DNA from: Lethocerus indicus
Taxonomy: Eukaryota > Arthropoda > Insecta > Hemiptera > Belostomatidae
Reading direction: 5' to 3'
Length of the DNA: 64,000 bases
Assembly (NCBI GenBank): GCA_019843655.1
Contig: JACDQD010000102.1
Span: 4,783,501-4,847,500 of the forward strand
Shown: positions 12,225 to 24,009 of the stretch, piece by piece
Position numbering within the stretch: the stretch's first letter is position 1
How the letters are laid out: every line of letters starts with the position of its first letter
Translations under genes and position numbers: made by a program
Notes under the pieces: generated by a model
Database searches by the model: none
Seen by the model: only the letters and a program-made list of their open reading frames with translations
Told to the model about the DNA's origin: nothing

Positions 12225-13898
12225 AAGCATGTTGAGGCCTCCTGTCAGCGTCGTCACTGTTAACAAATCTGGCGTATTCAAAGAATTACACATTGTATGG
12301 TTACTTAAAGGGTAAATCATCATTGTGTGTGTTGGTATTATTTGTAATTAATTGCTGATATTATTACAAAATGTATTTCGTTGTAGTTGTTCGGAAAATC
12401 TGGAAAGTGCTATTTCATCTTGCTACCATCTGTTCTCAGTATGTAAAACACATATCATTCATAAGTTTCTTGAGGTTACTTGACATATTAATCGGATGAC
12501 TTTTTGGTAAATTAAATTAACTTTGTGACGCAGTTTCATTAAGCCTGCGTTCACTGAACCGTTTTAAACAAAACATAGAGAAACTGCCCGAGTACGTCTG
12601 TTCATTTCATAATGCGCTACCTTAAATAAGCATCGAGCCGTTTGGACACCTGAAAGATGACTTCAATGATTTCCAGATCACCCGACCATGTTTTGTCCAA
12701 AGGACGGGTTGGAATATAAATTACTAAGGGGGGAGGTCTCATCTATTCAGTTGGGTATTCGATCCGAAGTTGAATGAAAGGCTTAAATCCGGCTTGAAAC
12801 GGACTTACGTCACCAAGAGATCAATAACAGATTACCTGGCAAATATTTCTTCGGGGGACGCCAATTTGGTAATTTACCTCAGTCAAAACAGAAAATGCAG
12901 GATTTTTCATTTGGCGCGATTATTTGAAAGCGATCTCGCTCACATTCACGCCTGGTTGAGTCCCACTAATCTATTTTCGACTGCTGCTACGCGCGTGCTT
13001 TCCAAATCCGCCATAGAATCAATTTAACAACAATTTAATACTTTGGTCCGCTCTTAAAAGAGTGCAACAGGTTGATAAATAAGGATTTGATTTATTCCAT
13101 CTATCATAACTTTTAATCAAGTTCTTTTCAGATACCGTTTAGGCTATCTGATATTATCTTTTTCTCTATTCAAAAAAGACGCCTTTGTGTGAAGGAAAAA
13201 CTCAAATCAAGAAGAAAGTTTCCAGCTCAAATGTAACCGCCGTCAAAAGCAACTTAACGTATTTTCAACTGGGAACGAAAAAAAGGATTGAAAACAGAGA
13301 CAATTTTTATAAAGTCATGTATTAAAGCGGCGGAGACACGGTGTCAGGGGCAGGCTCCGGGGAGACGGCCATTAAAACAAAGTGGCGACTATGAAAATGA
13401 AGCCAACCCTGAACTTTGGCTGAACTCTGCTAACTCAAACTACGGCCAGATAAATATCATATACGCATAGCCCCCTGTAATATGAATGCATGTAATTAAC
13501 TCGTTGCTCGGTAAGCTGCACTTTAATAACCCCTCAATATTGGAATAATTCTCTTTAAATTTCAATTGAAAATTCCAGATTATTTTTATATATGTTAAAC
13601 GCTTCATAATCACATTCACAGATTGTTTGAAGTTTCGGTTTATTGGAAACAAAAAACACAGGGTCTGTACAAGGGATATTATTATTTGACACATTTATTT
13701 TAATATTGTACCTTGTACGATTAATAATGAATGAAAATACTACGAAACGATTAACAGATTTAACGGAATAGCAATTAAAATTGCAATATGATCAGAATAA
13801 TATACTTCATTCTGGCATAAGAAATCATAACAAGATATTTAAAACTAACATTAATTTTGACATTAATTACATTAATTTTGGCTCAGTTCTTTATTTGA
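12225..13898. other. Non-coding stretch
   Basis: An 85-codon plus-strand frame (12770-13027) starts with an ATG but shows no recognisable domain, and neighbouring frames are of similar size. I do not call it a gene. At 13845-13880 the words CATTAA and ATTTTGG recur in a short direct-repeat cluster. Otherwise AT-rich with no repeats. Confidence 0.5.
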
Positions 13899-14050
13899 AT
13901 TCGGTTATGTTTAAGCATTACATTAATATTAGTTCCGATTACTATTTTAATTTACGCAGGAAACGTGTAGTGTGTTCGATTGAAATTCTGTTGTGAATAT
14001 GTCTCGTGAAATGAGTTCCACGGCGCTAATACTAACCTGCACGGCAGTTC
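13899..14050 (+). repeat. Family C dispersed repeat, copy 1
   Basis: About 150 bp align with 17431-17575. Shared landmarks in order are TTCGGTTATG, GATTACTATTTTAATTTACG (GATTCCTACTTTAATTTACG in copy 2), TTCTGTTGTGA, CTCGTGAAATGAG and CACGGCGCTAATACTAACCT. The last is the reverse complement of the right arm of the family B hairpins at 54.6, 57.2 and 58.4 kb, so families B and C share a core. No coding capacity or target duplication was seen. This is probably a short non-autonomous transposable element. Confidence 0.6.
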
Positions 14051-15778
14051 TAATCATTCGTAAGGTATTTGAAAATGTATTCTGTGTCATGGAACGCGCA
14101 AAATGAAGTGTCCTCTATTTTAGGGTTCCTCGAAGTTGTTCTCCTCAACTGCGTCCGGAACTGTCAAGTTCCGTGGTTTCATACGAAGAGAGGAGTTTTC
14201 GTTCCTATAAAACGGAAATCAAAAGCTCCCGCGGTAGAATATAAAATGCTGATTTCTGTTTTATTAAGAATTGTGCGGCATATCAATACTCCCGTCTTAT
14301 AAAACGTTTATAAATCTCGCTCTGTTCTAACATTATATCGATAATAGGATTTCGAAGAAATAACCTCCAGTCCTTAGGACTCTATTGCAATGAACAGTGC
14401 TGTATTGTTTTCAAGGAGGAACTATATTAAACTGTATAATTCATACCAGGATATGTTTAAAAAAATGTATTCATGAAATAAATCGGTCATTAAATTCTGC
14501 CTGTTACTATAATCTTCAGTAGGGTGGTGAGTTACCTGTAGAGTGTGGGCATGTAACTGGAGGAACGCGTCATGCGGTATTAATTCGTTTTCTACTGTTT
14601 TCAAGACATTTAAAAAAGTGTGATATGATTGAATAAGTGGCGTTTAATGTGTCCAGCGTTCATTGTTACATCCAGTCGAGATATTTTCTCCCGTTTTATT
14701 CTGGAACAATGAACAGTCTGCATAAACTCCGAGGGGAAGTGTCGCATTTTACTATGGCGACGGGGGATCAACCTTTGTTGGGACGGCTCCGTTACGCATG
14801 AAGGCCTCCTTTCCCCGAGCCACTCTCCTTACTTACTTGAGATGGAATATTTCCACGGACCTGCCTTAATACGCGACAACCTACAACCGCCCAGCGGCGG
14901 TAACAAAGTGGGCTAAACTTTTGTCTCTTTCAATCTCGTCGGCATCTGTACCGGCACAATATTTCGTTTCGACATGACGGCAGAGTGAGACACAGAAGTA
15001 AATAAGCTGTCTCTCTCAAGTTAATGAATAATCCTGATAAACTTGTCTCATACTTGGCCCATAATCAGAAACCTGAAAAGAAAGAGTATTCAAATTCAAT
15101 TCAAATAACATGGTACATAATTGCGCATAAAAATAAAGCAGATTATAATATAACAGCAATAACGCTGATAACGTCCATAGTATTCCACATATACGAAGTC
15201 AATATGATTTTACAGTCAGATGATGTCCCGTTGCGCTCCAGAAGCTTAGGAATCTCACGTCTATATGAATCGCGCACGAAAATTCTACCATACCCGATCT
15301 ATATAAACGTTATATAATACATTCGCTAAAGGCCGGGGTAGCGGGCTTTCGGACAGAACGCACGTTTCGCAGAGAGCGTCATAACAACTGGGTCGTTCGG
15401 ACAATGGAAGGGGGCGGGTTTATTTACATTCCTGAATGCTGGGGGCGGCAGACGGGTTCTCGAAATACGAGAGCTTTTCCCGAAAATATGGGTCGGCCGT
15501 AAATATCCGGCCTGGGAGGGGCTATTTTGTGGGTTGCCCGGTGTGTTTTGATGCTGAGGCCTCCTTCACTGTGGACATAGTGCCCAGCCTAATTGCCGCC
15601 GCCCAGACCTACGGATTCTGTTACTTCGGCCCTAGACCCGTAGACCCCAGACGCCCGTTCAGCCGTTACTCTACAATATAGAGAAAACTGTTGAATTTTC
15701 ATTTTTAAACTGCACCAACCAGGTCAGACTTCGTCTGATAGTTGAAACAGGTAGAATTTAAAAAAATGTTTATAATAA
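14051..15778. other. Non-coding stretch
   Basis: No gene recognised. The frames at 14069-14302, 15024-15317 and 15436-15681 (77 to 97 codons) have no family signature. A GC-richer block at about 15340-15660 precedes the family A element. No RNA gene was found. Confidence 0.5.
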
Positions 15779-16030
15779 CACCGTAGATTTCGTGTATATC
15801 TGTCTCCTCTCGCTGGTTTGGCCTTTTGCTAGACCGGTTTCGGCTGCTCGCCATCTTCTCGCCAGTGATGATGCCCAAAAAAACATCCAAAGTGCCAAAA
15901 GTGACAAAAACCGCTACTGAAGATGGGGAGCGGCCGAAACCGGTCTAGAAAAGGCCAAACCAGCCGGAGGAGACAGAAACAAACGAAATCTACAGTATTC
16001 CAACCCCTCGGTGACCACAAAACAGGTATT
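15779..16030. mobile_element. Family A foldback/TIR element without satellite array
   Basis: Left arm (15779-15858) and right arm (15919-15996) are inverted copies of one another: GTAGATTTCG, TGTCTCC, GGTTTGGCCTTTTGCTAGAC, CCGGTTTCGG and CCATCTTC on the left return as their complements in reverse order on the right. Between them (about 15865-15918) lies the inner repeat (ATGCCCA, CATCCAAAGTGCCAAAAGTG) found on the right side of the 55-56 kb copy. The right arm continues outward (15997-16030) to the terminus AAAACAGGTATT; the left arm lacks this outer segment. There is no 70 bp array and no open frame for a transposase, so this is a non-autonomous, deleted derivative. The DNA class cannot be fixed without a related transposase. 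Confidence 0.8.
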
Positions 16031-17430
16031 TTAAACTATAATTTGAACGTCAAGGCAGAGAGAGCATTGAATCGCAAATCTGAAAATTCTTTCACGAAAT
16101 AATTTTTCGGTTGAAATTTAAAATCGTAAGAAACAATTCGGCGGCCGCGTCAATTTTATTAATAGGAATGTCGGCAGCAATGTGGTCATATTACAGGACA
16201 CAATAATGCATGCTCTTAATGTTTACCTCCATTCGACACTAACAATCATATATGTGTACACACAAATGTGCACACATATAACCTCATGCATCTATATTGG
16301 TTGCATATAATACAGTTGAAATTACTGGTACAATATTAGTCTTTATCGCTGCCCAAGAATAAAAAACATAAAGCCTTTATATAGAAGTTCTTTATTTTTC
16401 TGTATTTGTGTAGTAAATACGGTTATGCAGTGCTCAACCAGAGGTTTCAAATATTTTCCCTTTAAATATTTAACATCGTGATCCCTAATACATTTTGCGA
16501 TTCTTATATTATAACTTAAATATTTCCTTTGAAGTTCTACTTTTCATGTTTTAACCTTCACTTCTCCTTTCGGTTTTCTGAGGTCTCAACGAAATCCTTG
16601 AAAACGGTGAGCGCCATTGTAGTCTATACTTAGGTCGAGTGCAGTTGCTCTCCCTAATTGCGGCATTAGCGGAGGACGCCTCTTTTATTTCAAAAGACCG
16701 CTCGGAAAATGAGCTTGAAATGTGGCGTAAAAGCGAGCGGACTTTTGTGTTCCTAGCACGGGCCATCACTCACACCATTACTTTCGCAGTGCAAAGCGTA
16801 AAGAACGTGCTCGTCATTTGCATTGTACTGTTATTTAATTATGATTTATCAAATCTATGACACTCTTCCCATCGTCAAGCGAAATTATTGCAAATAGTAT
16901 TTTGAAAAGGAGGAAATTCGCTTAATTCGCGTATCGGGTAATGCTCGGACCCGGCCCTACGATTTAATTCACGGCAGTCTGCAACTAACCTACATTTCTG
17001 AACCCCATTCACCTCTATCTTCTTTGGGACGGGCTAAAAAATGGCGACGTCGACTTTCTAATTATTCGTCGGATTATTTCTTCGATCACGCTCCTGACCA
17101 TGACCGCCTTGTTCTCTTGGTTCGCTGTCATTTAAAATCATTTCATATCCTGGCAGGTTGGTGAGACAGATAGCGGGGTTCTCATGTAGACACGAGTGGT
17201 TGCGACCTCTGTAATTGGGGTGTAGCCCAGTTTCTCCTATCCCCCGGGACCCGTGAACAGCTCACGCTACCGTGACGTTCTCTCCGATGACCCGACCGCA
17301 TGGATAGCTCCCATATCGAGCTGTTTTCTTTGCCTCTGGAGCCGGTTAATAAAAGCCGGCTCTCTCGTCCATTCCGTTAATAGAGTCGTTATCTCCCCTC
17401 TTACCGGTTTGCTCACCATCTTCTGATTCG
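16031..17430. other. Non-coding stretch with a 14-bp-arm palindrome
   Basis: At 16249-16280 an inverted repeat with 14-base arms (13 of 14 complementary) and a four-base loop is built from GTGTACACA-type words. Overlapping frames at 16551-16860 are short and unrecognised. At about 17390-17425 the words ACCGGTTT and CCATCTTC in that order faintly recall a family A end, but the match is too weak to call. Confidence 0.5.
16249..16280. repeat. Short palindrome
   Basis: Left arm TATATGTGTACACA (16249-16262), loop CAAA, right arm TGTGCACACATATA (16267-16280); one mismatch. It could extrude as a cruciform or be the remains of an alternating purine-pyrimidine microsatellite. No flanking transcript features are visible. 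Confidence 0.7.
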
Positions 17431-17575
17431 GTTATGCTTCAGTATCACTTTAGAATTGGTTCTGATTCCTACTTTAATTTACGCAGAAAATATTTAATTT
17501 ATTAATGTTCCGTTGTGATAATATCTTGTGAAATGAGCGCCACGGCGCTGATACTGATAAGTGCACAGCTGTTCC
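17431..17575 (+). repeat. Family C dispersed repeat, copy 2
   Basis: Aligns with 13899-14050 from the TTCGGTTATG word through TTTAATTTACGCAG to CTTGTGAAATGAGCGCCACG and GGCGCTGATACT. The sequence after GATACT diverges (TGATAAG instead of AACCTGC), so the shared hairpin half is partly lost here. It sits in the same orientation as copy 1, 3.5 kb away. Confidence 0.6.
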
Positions 17576-19773
17576 AATTTAGAAAATTTATTCTCAAATT
17601 AGAAATATCATCAAACGAATTAATTTTCCTCTATTGTAGAGTCATAAAATATTTCTTCGCTCTTAATATGTATAAAGTTTGTATATATAATGGAAAAATA
17701 AAAGAGTACCCTCGAAATTTGAAATTATTCGGTAAGAAATATTATTCAGGTATTCAGGTTGTATTTTAGATATGCTTGGGGTGACTAAACTGTAATAGAG
17801 GACGCGAGGTCGCCGTTTGGTAATTTACCTTCTAATAATTTAACCTGTTGAAGCCGATCTAATAGCTTTTAAGTTTGTTACAAACTTGCCCAGATGAACT
17901 TGGGACGGTCGACATCCAACGGTTGGTTCCAATACAAATTACACTTCTAGCGCAGCTCAAATCCAACTCCAATTTTACAGCACTTTCTGTGTAATTGGGC
18001 ACGTTTGTTTTGCAGAACACGTACCGCACTTTGAACAGACAAATGTACTCGAAGTGGGATTTCCACCTGAATTTTAAACCAGGTTTCCGATAAATAAATG
18101 ATATGAAAATCAGTAACAGTAGTGCTCCAGAACCTAACCTGATTTTTCTCTATTTGTATTATGTTTCGTAATAATAATGTTTTAACATCAAATGTTTTAT
18201 ATGGGGTTTGCGAAGTTTAGGCGTCTCATCACTATTCAACAGTTTAGGGAAACATAAGACAGTGGTTATAGCACATTATAAGAGTGTTAATTAATAATAA
18301 ACAATATGATTTACGTTTTCAGTCATTTGTTGTCGTACGTTGTCGTACCGACCATCGTAACTTACATATTATATTTCCACAAAAACGTTTGCATTGCAAT
18401 AAGACGATAATTTCAGGTATTTTTGCGATTATGGAATTTCACTTCGTATGTATGGCTTAATGTATGCAAACGGAAACTTTTATAAGGAAAGTTTGCAGGG
18501 TCGGTAAATGTCAAAAACATGTGTTTGAGTTTCAAGGCTCGATCAATCCTACGCTGACGTATGACCCCGGCCAGTGTCAACAAAATTTGGGATTTTCCTC
18601 ATCCCACAGCGTCTTTCGTGCACTGGCTTATCATTTTAAACATAACACCAAAAGGAATTAAAGAATGATTACTTTGGATCAATGCATTTTAATAAGTGGA
18701 TATTTTAATATTCAAAGCTGTGGTTAATGTCTTGATAATTCCGATAATAATGCCAGACATTTTGTTTCAGTAATCGATTACGAAAGTTCTGTAGTCTGTC
18801 CTTTTAGAAGGATCATGCGGTATATTAGCAAATAGTAATAATCAGCTGACAAAAAGCAGTTACCTCCTTCTTAAATATTGTGTTGAGGTGCCAAGACAAA
18901 AGTAATTGATTGGGTATAGATAAATTGATGAGAGACAAAGTTAATTATTATTTCATATTATTAACAACCATTCGTGTAAGCTATGTCTATGGTCTGACTC
19001 CGGACCGAATTTGTTTTAGGTGATACTTCTCACCCTTCTGTTGTTCTGGTTGGACAAAAACCTTCATCCTAAAGAGTACGTTAGTTTTCGCAGCAGTAGC
19101 GACACAATGTACAGAGATTGCTTTGTCAAGAAACTTTCCATAGTTACTTTGGGCGGCTGGGTCCTACTCGTGTTTAACCTTTAAAGGCCCAAGGCGAGAC
19201 TCTATTCTATAGGCACACTTTAATCCGCATTAATTTTTCCCCGCTTTTAGAGGCCGCGAGATTTTGCGCCGAAATTTTCCCTCTTCCACCTTAATACCCT
19301 TCGGGATTTCCCGCATGTTATTAGGGAACACGAGGCGTCCGCCCGATCCATCGTCGGTTCGAAGCCGTAATACCAGCCGTTACAACGATATTTTCTTGTA
19401 GAAAATAAACCGACAGAACGGTTATTTGAATTCTTTAACCGGCAAGAAATATACACTGAAGTAATTACTGGCCATCTGTTCGTTTCAACCTACAACACGG
19501 GTCCCTTAAATGCTATTTACTGACTGCAGATTTGTTGGAGCTAAAGGAATTCAAATAACCGTTCTGCCGGTCTATTTGCGGCTATTTGTCTTTTTAAATT
19601 TAACAACTTTATTGATATATATCCTTGAATTTCCTTATTTCCGTGGTTTTAAGCGAATTATAATGTATATAATGGGAGTTCCTAAATCATAAACCTTTTG
19701 TTACTTTGCTGGCTACATTACCATGAAAAGTATTTGATGGTAAGTGAAGAGAGCGCAATCAATATACCCAAAT
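17576..19773. other. Non-coding stretch
   Basis: No gene recognised. A small direct duplication of a ten-base TTGTCGTAC word occurs at about 18331-18350. The frames at 17515-17769 and 18464-18661 are 65 to 84 codons without domains. The rest is AT-rich with no identified elements. Confidence 0.55.
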
Positions 19774-19863
19774 GACTCACTAATCTATTGACATAAAGGG
19801 CTGTAGATGGCGAGCAGTCGATACCGGTTTAACAAAAGAACAAACCGGCCAGTGGACAGAGAA
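19774..19863 (-). mobile_element. Family A solo end, strongly decayed
   Basis: Contains ACTCACTAA, then GATGGCGAGCAGTCGATACC, GGTTTAAC and CAAACCGGCCAGTGGACAGA. These follow the order of a family A right arm (GTGACTAAC, GATGGCGAGCAGCCGAAACC, GGTCTAGC, CAAACCAGC...GGAGACAGA). The outer terminus is not recognisable. It is non-coding. Confidence 0.55.
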
Positions 19864-22313
19864 TGAATGATATTTATGGATCCATAAATTAGCTTTTCTT
19901 ATTCAGACAAGTCTTGAATGTGCCGACTTGAATGAACAGACTGTATAATTCAGGCGGCTTTCTCTTCAGCTCTGTAGCTCAAAGGGAATTTGAATTATGT
20001 AAATGGGGAAAGGTTTGATGTCGGCATTTAACCTCGAAATTGACTGAACAGTGCTCCTAACTTCTTGCGGCCACCGCCGACATATAGTTTGTATGTGTTA
20101 AAACGCTAACCTTTTGAAAAACCGACCGTCGAGTTATGTACTATATATGTCCCTATTAGCGACCAGAAATTGGAAAATGGATTTCAAATTTTGGTCTTAA
20201 AATTTAAACGGAAGATAAACAAAATTGTATGAGTGTACAGCTGGAGAAATTACGTAGGCTGTGTACCGTCCCTCCCTAACAGTTCACCACGAGAGGCTTA
20301 CCCACAGACTCTTTGGCCTCTGCTCTTCCCTGGGATATTAGTCCTGTCAAGGACATCTTCTATCGCAGTGCCACGGGTTTTCGGCTTCACCCCGTTCCCA
20401 GCCGGCCGGGATATATCCCATAGGAGTCCCCTCAGTTTTGGGCTTCTCCCAATGCCCAGTATCGCTCCGTTAGATCCTCGCTCATTGCGAGCCAGACAAT
20501 CCTAGAACACGACTAAGCCGGGATATCTCCCATAAGAGTTGGTGTTTTCGGTTTCTTTCTACCCTCCTATACAACTCACTTAGATACCACCTCAGGCATT
20601 GAGATCCAGGTAATATTGGTCATTTGATACACTTAATCGGCCGATTTAAAACAACGTAACTCTTATGTCTTAAACTAAGTTTTCTTATAATATAATTTTT
20701 TTAATTTTTTCAAACACTAGGGAAGTACGGGTATTCAGTTAGTAATACATAAATACTTAATGTCTTCAAATATTCAGTAGTCAAGGAAAGAAGCGTATTT
20801 ATACATTCTTTGTTCTACCGAAATATTTACGTACACGGGATTTTAAAGCGAGGACTTTAAACAAAAAAAAAATAGTGTTATTTGTACAGCTAATAGCGCT
20901 TTCTTTTGTTTGGTGTAGTAGAGACTGCAGAATAGCCCGCATATTAAATGCAAAGAGAGAGAGAAAACGACAGCGAGTTTTTTCTGAGATTTTTCAATTC
21001 ACAGGATTATTTCTCCGACTATATTTGCTGGATATAAATCGTGTTTGTTTAGATTTAAAGACATCGGAGAATTTAGGAAAATAGAAGTACAGAAAATGCA
21101 CAATCAAACACAGCATCTTCAAAACCATGAATACACATTTATTCATGCGTTTCAAAACGGAAAAACATTTGAATATTTTATTTTCAAACCTTTTCCTCGT
21201 TTTGTGATCTATAAAGAAAAAAATATACAGATTTGAATTATACAGATATGAAATTTAAAAAAATGATTGATATGAGTTGATTATACCCACTTAGGAATTT
21301 ATATTTTTATACTTTTTAATCGGTAATAATATAAACATCACTAATATTCAAGAAACTTGAACTGTTTTACGTTAGTTTGGTTATAGTTTGGTTGAATAAA
21401 GATAGTGTAAAGAAAGCAGGTACACTTAAACCCTGTGGCGGTTACAGAAGGAGGAAGGGACGAAGATTCTGGGTCAGGGACGTTGAAATTTGCAGTGTTT
21501 TCAATGGTATCGATATGGAAAAGGGATGACGGGTAACAAACCCTGGGGCATTGATGAGCGGCTCCGTCTTACAAACTTGGCAACTTCTTTTTCGTCCAAG
21601 ATAGCTTGAGTCAAAACCCGCTGTGTTTCACAGCAAAGACTTTGTTTCAGTCCGGTGTTCCTTCGAGGCATTCCTGGAAAAAATTAATACTAATAATATT
21701 TTTTCAATTATGCAAAATTACGTATGCTTCAATGTATAATATTTTATTGTATGTTATTGTGTATGAGTGGTGTTGCTCGTAGTTTTATTGGATATTTCAT
21801 TTGTTACTTAATATGCAATTAATTGTATAACATTTGGTCTCCCTTCACCAGTTGTTTTGAGATACTGTTGAGAGAATGCTTCGTCGGCAGCCGACATGAT
21901 TAAGTACCTCACTATAAATTACTGAATTAATGGTTCTGATGATGGCGCCAGTATGGGTAGTGGAGATACAAAATCGAATATTCATGATGTCCCTACCCTT
22001 GTGGACTTCGCCCACAATACTTGATACTAAAGTTGGATTGCTTTGCTAAATCCTATGAATAGTTTGGGAAATTAATATTATTATAAATCAGCTGGCAGTG
22101 TTTATATCGATGTTATTTTTATAGATGTGGACGAATTCCAATTATCTTAGTCTCGAAAAACCGGATAAACAAGACAAAACCAAGAGAGGAAGGCAGGGTG
22201 ATCTAGAAAGGTTTGCTCTTTGTTATTTTTCATGTTAAATAGGCTCATTACATATATTATATTCTCTTTCCGGAGAATGTTATTCTGAAAGTTTTCATTT
22301 TTCACATTTTATT
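19864..22313. other. Non-coding stretch with a diverged tandem repeat
   Basis: Apart from the repeat-like segment at 20326-20570, no gene or element was recognised. A small perfect stem (TTGTGG / CCACAA, seven-base loop) occurs around 21999-22017. AT-rich DNA dominates from 20640 to 21420. Confidence 0.5.
20326..20570 (+). repeat. Diverged internal tandem repeat
   Basis: The words CCGGGATAT followed by CTCCCATAAGAGT, GTTTTCGG and CTTTCTACC at 20518-20565 repeat, with changes, the segment at 20406-20455 (CCGGGATATATCCCATAGGA, GTTTTGGGCTTCTCCC). A weaker third member starts at about 20330 (CTGGGATATTAGTCC, then GGGTTTTCGGCTTCACCCC). Spacings are about 76 and 112 bases, so the units are unequal. 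A 90-codon frame spans the first two units and is proline/serine-rich, but it has no family match that I can see. This may be the remains of a transposon untranslated region. Confidence 0.4.
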
Positions 22314-23244
22314 TTGGAAAGATGGCACAGTGCCCGTTTCCTCTGCAGCCACCATGGCACATTAAGAAGTCTAACCATCGAAAAATACATTGCCAAAAAC
22401 TTATGCTTAGCCAATTTAGGAATAGCCCGTTCAGGAAAAAATGCTAGGAACTTATGGGAATTAACGAGTATCCATTATTTATTTATTTCTGTTATTTTAA
22501 AAAAGAAAACGACCTGCGCCATACATATTTTCGTTTCGAAATTTGCAACGAAACTTTTATTGGGATACACATGAAAGAAGCCGGTCATCGTTTTACAGTG
22601 GCCATATACGCTGGTCATGATAATCAGTTGTGGACGCTACCGGAAATTGCTGGAGTAAAGATTTTATAGATGTTCAACGGAAATAGGTCAGCAAAATGAG
22701 CTTATAAAGTGGACTAGGTCTCAGATCCAATATTTTACGATTCCATTTAAATTTGTTTACTTTAGACCACAATGACCTTTTTAAAAACCTAAAGATGTGT
22801 GTATATATTTACAACAAACACCGCCTACTTTTCTCAATTGATATAATACTCATCGATTGCTTAAATGTTAATTGGCTTATTTACCAATCTCAGGTTCAAA
22901 CTCAGGCAAATCAATCGCTTGTAGTATTTGTAATACGAGTTGTAGTTAAATATACATAGAAAAAACTCTAGTTAAGAAAAAAGTCTAAAAGTAGTGGGTG
23001 TAAAGTATTGCAGTTAATGGCATCGTAGGCTAGTTTAACCAATTATACCGATCTCTTATCGTCCAATGTAAATGCCCCCATTTTGCTTAGGACATTGTAT
23101 GAATTTGCTTACTCAGCAGCGCAGGAATAATTACCTGGAAAAGTTAGATTCACTCAATTTTCACTCTTTGTAAGGTAATAATAACTGCACCTTAGTGAAT
23201 AATAATAGTACCACAATAACAACTATAGTAATATATATACACTA

Positions 23245-23245
<1 letters not shown>
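22314..23245. other. Non-coding stretch with one peptide of interest
   Basis: A 71-codon ATG-initiated frame at 22454-22669 contains the peptide VAIYAGHDNQLWTLPEIAGV. The YxGHD word and its hydrophobic surroundings recall the C-terminal catalytic GHD region of histidine acid phosphatases, but nothing upstream (RHG motif, conserved cysteines) supports a phosphatase, so I do not call a gene. If real it would be a single exon or a pseudogene fragment. Confidence 0.35.

Positions 23246-23294
<49 letters not shown>
23246..23294. repeat. (TA)n microsatellite
   Basis: An uninterrupted TA dinucleotide run of about 24 repeats, preceded by a shorter interrupted run at 23231-23240. It is likely length-polymorphic. 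Confidence 0.95.
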
Positions 23295-23298
<4 letters not shown>

Positions 23299-23936
23299 CT
23301 TTTCCGCATTTTCACATAACGTTGTTGTGGTCACACCCGGTTAATATTATTCCTAAACTCGCTCGTATTCAAATTTTTCGGTCCGCCTAATACAGTTTTT
23401 TGCGAACTTCATCTACAGTGGAGGTTGTTGTCTCTAGAACGCTTCAAAAAACACCGACAAAATCATGTATATTCAGATGAATGTCTTTATATTACTACGA
23501 ACACACTTTCATATTAATGACGTGTGGCGGCTTGGATATCTAAATTTATGAATGTATAATATCGTTTACAGAATGAAAAATTTAATATACTTTTCGGGGA
23601 TTGATGTAGCCTTTATAATAGTCGCTTTTTATAGAAATTTATTGCATACAGACAGTTATTTTCACGTTATGTAATTGTATTTAATAATTGAATTAATTAA
23701 TCGCAAACAACCAGTGTAGTACTAATACTCATATGTAGTTACATATCATAGTATTTTTTATGACCTCATATCATGTTATTTGAGACTGCGACTGTAATCT
23801 CCCAGTGATTTCTTGGTACCCTCAGCAGCGTAATGTTAGTAATACAGCGAGATTAATAACAATTACGTAATTGTAACAACTCTTGCCGGAATGTTGAGGT
23901 GAAACCATGTAGGAAATGTGGCAATAGGACTACCAA
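23295..23936. other. Non-coding stretch, AT-rich
   Basis: No gene, RNA or element recognised; ordinary AT-rich sequence between the microsatellite and a family A end. Confidence 0.6.
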
Positions 23937-24009
23937 CAGTCACTAACACCGCTACTGAAGATGGCGAGCAGCCGAAACCGGTCTAGCAAACGACCAAAAC
24001 GGGTATGTT
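23937..24009 (-). mobile_element. Family A solo end
   Basis: Reads GTCACTAACACCGCTACTGA, AGATGGCGAGCAGCCGAAAC and CGGTCTAGCAAACGACCAAA, then GGGTAT, closely following the right arm of the copies at 15.92 and 56.46 kb but skipping the CAGCGAGAGGAGACAGAAAC segment. It ends near the expected terminus (CAAAACGGGTAT against AAAACAGGTATT). This suggests an internal deletion of the terminal repeat. No satellite units adjoin it. Confidence 0.7.

Noticed and set aside
17380..17430. Additional family A end (ACCGGTTT ... CCATCTTC)
   Set aside because: Only two short words match and the intervening text does not follow the arm; too weak to call.
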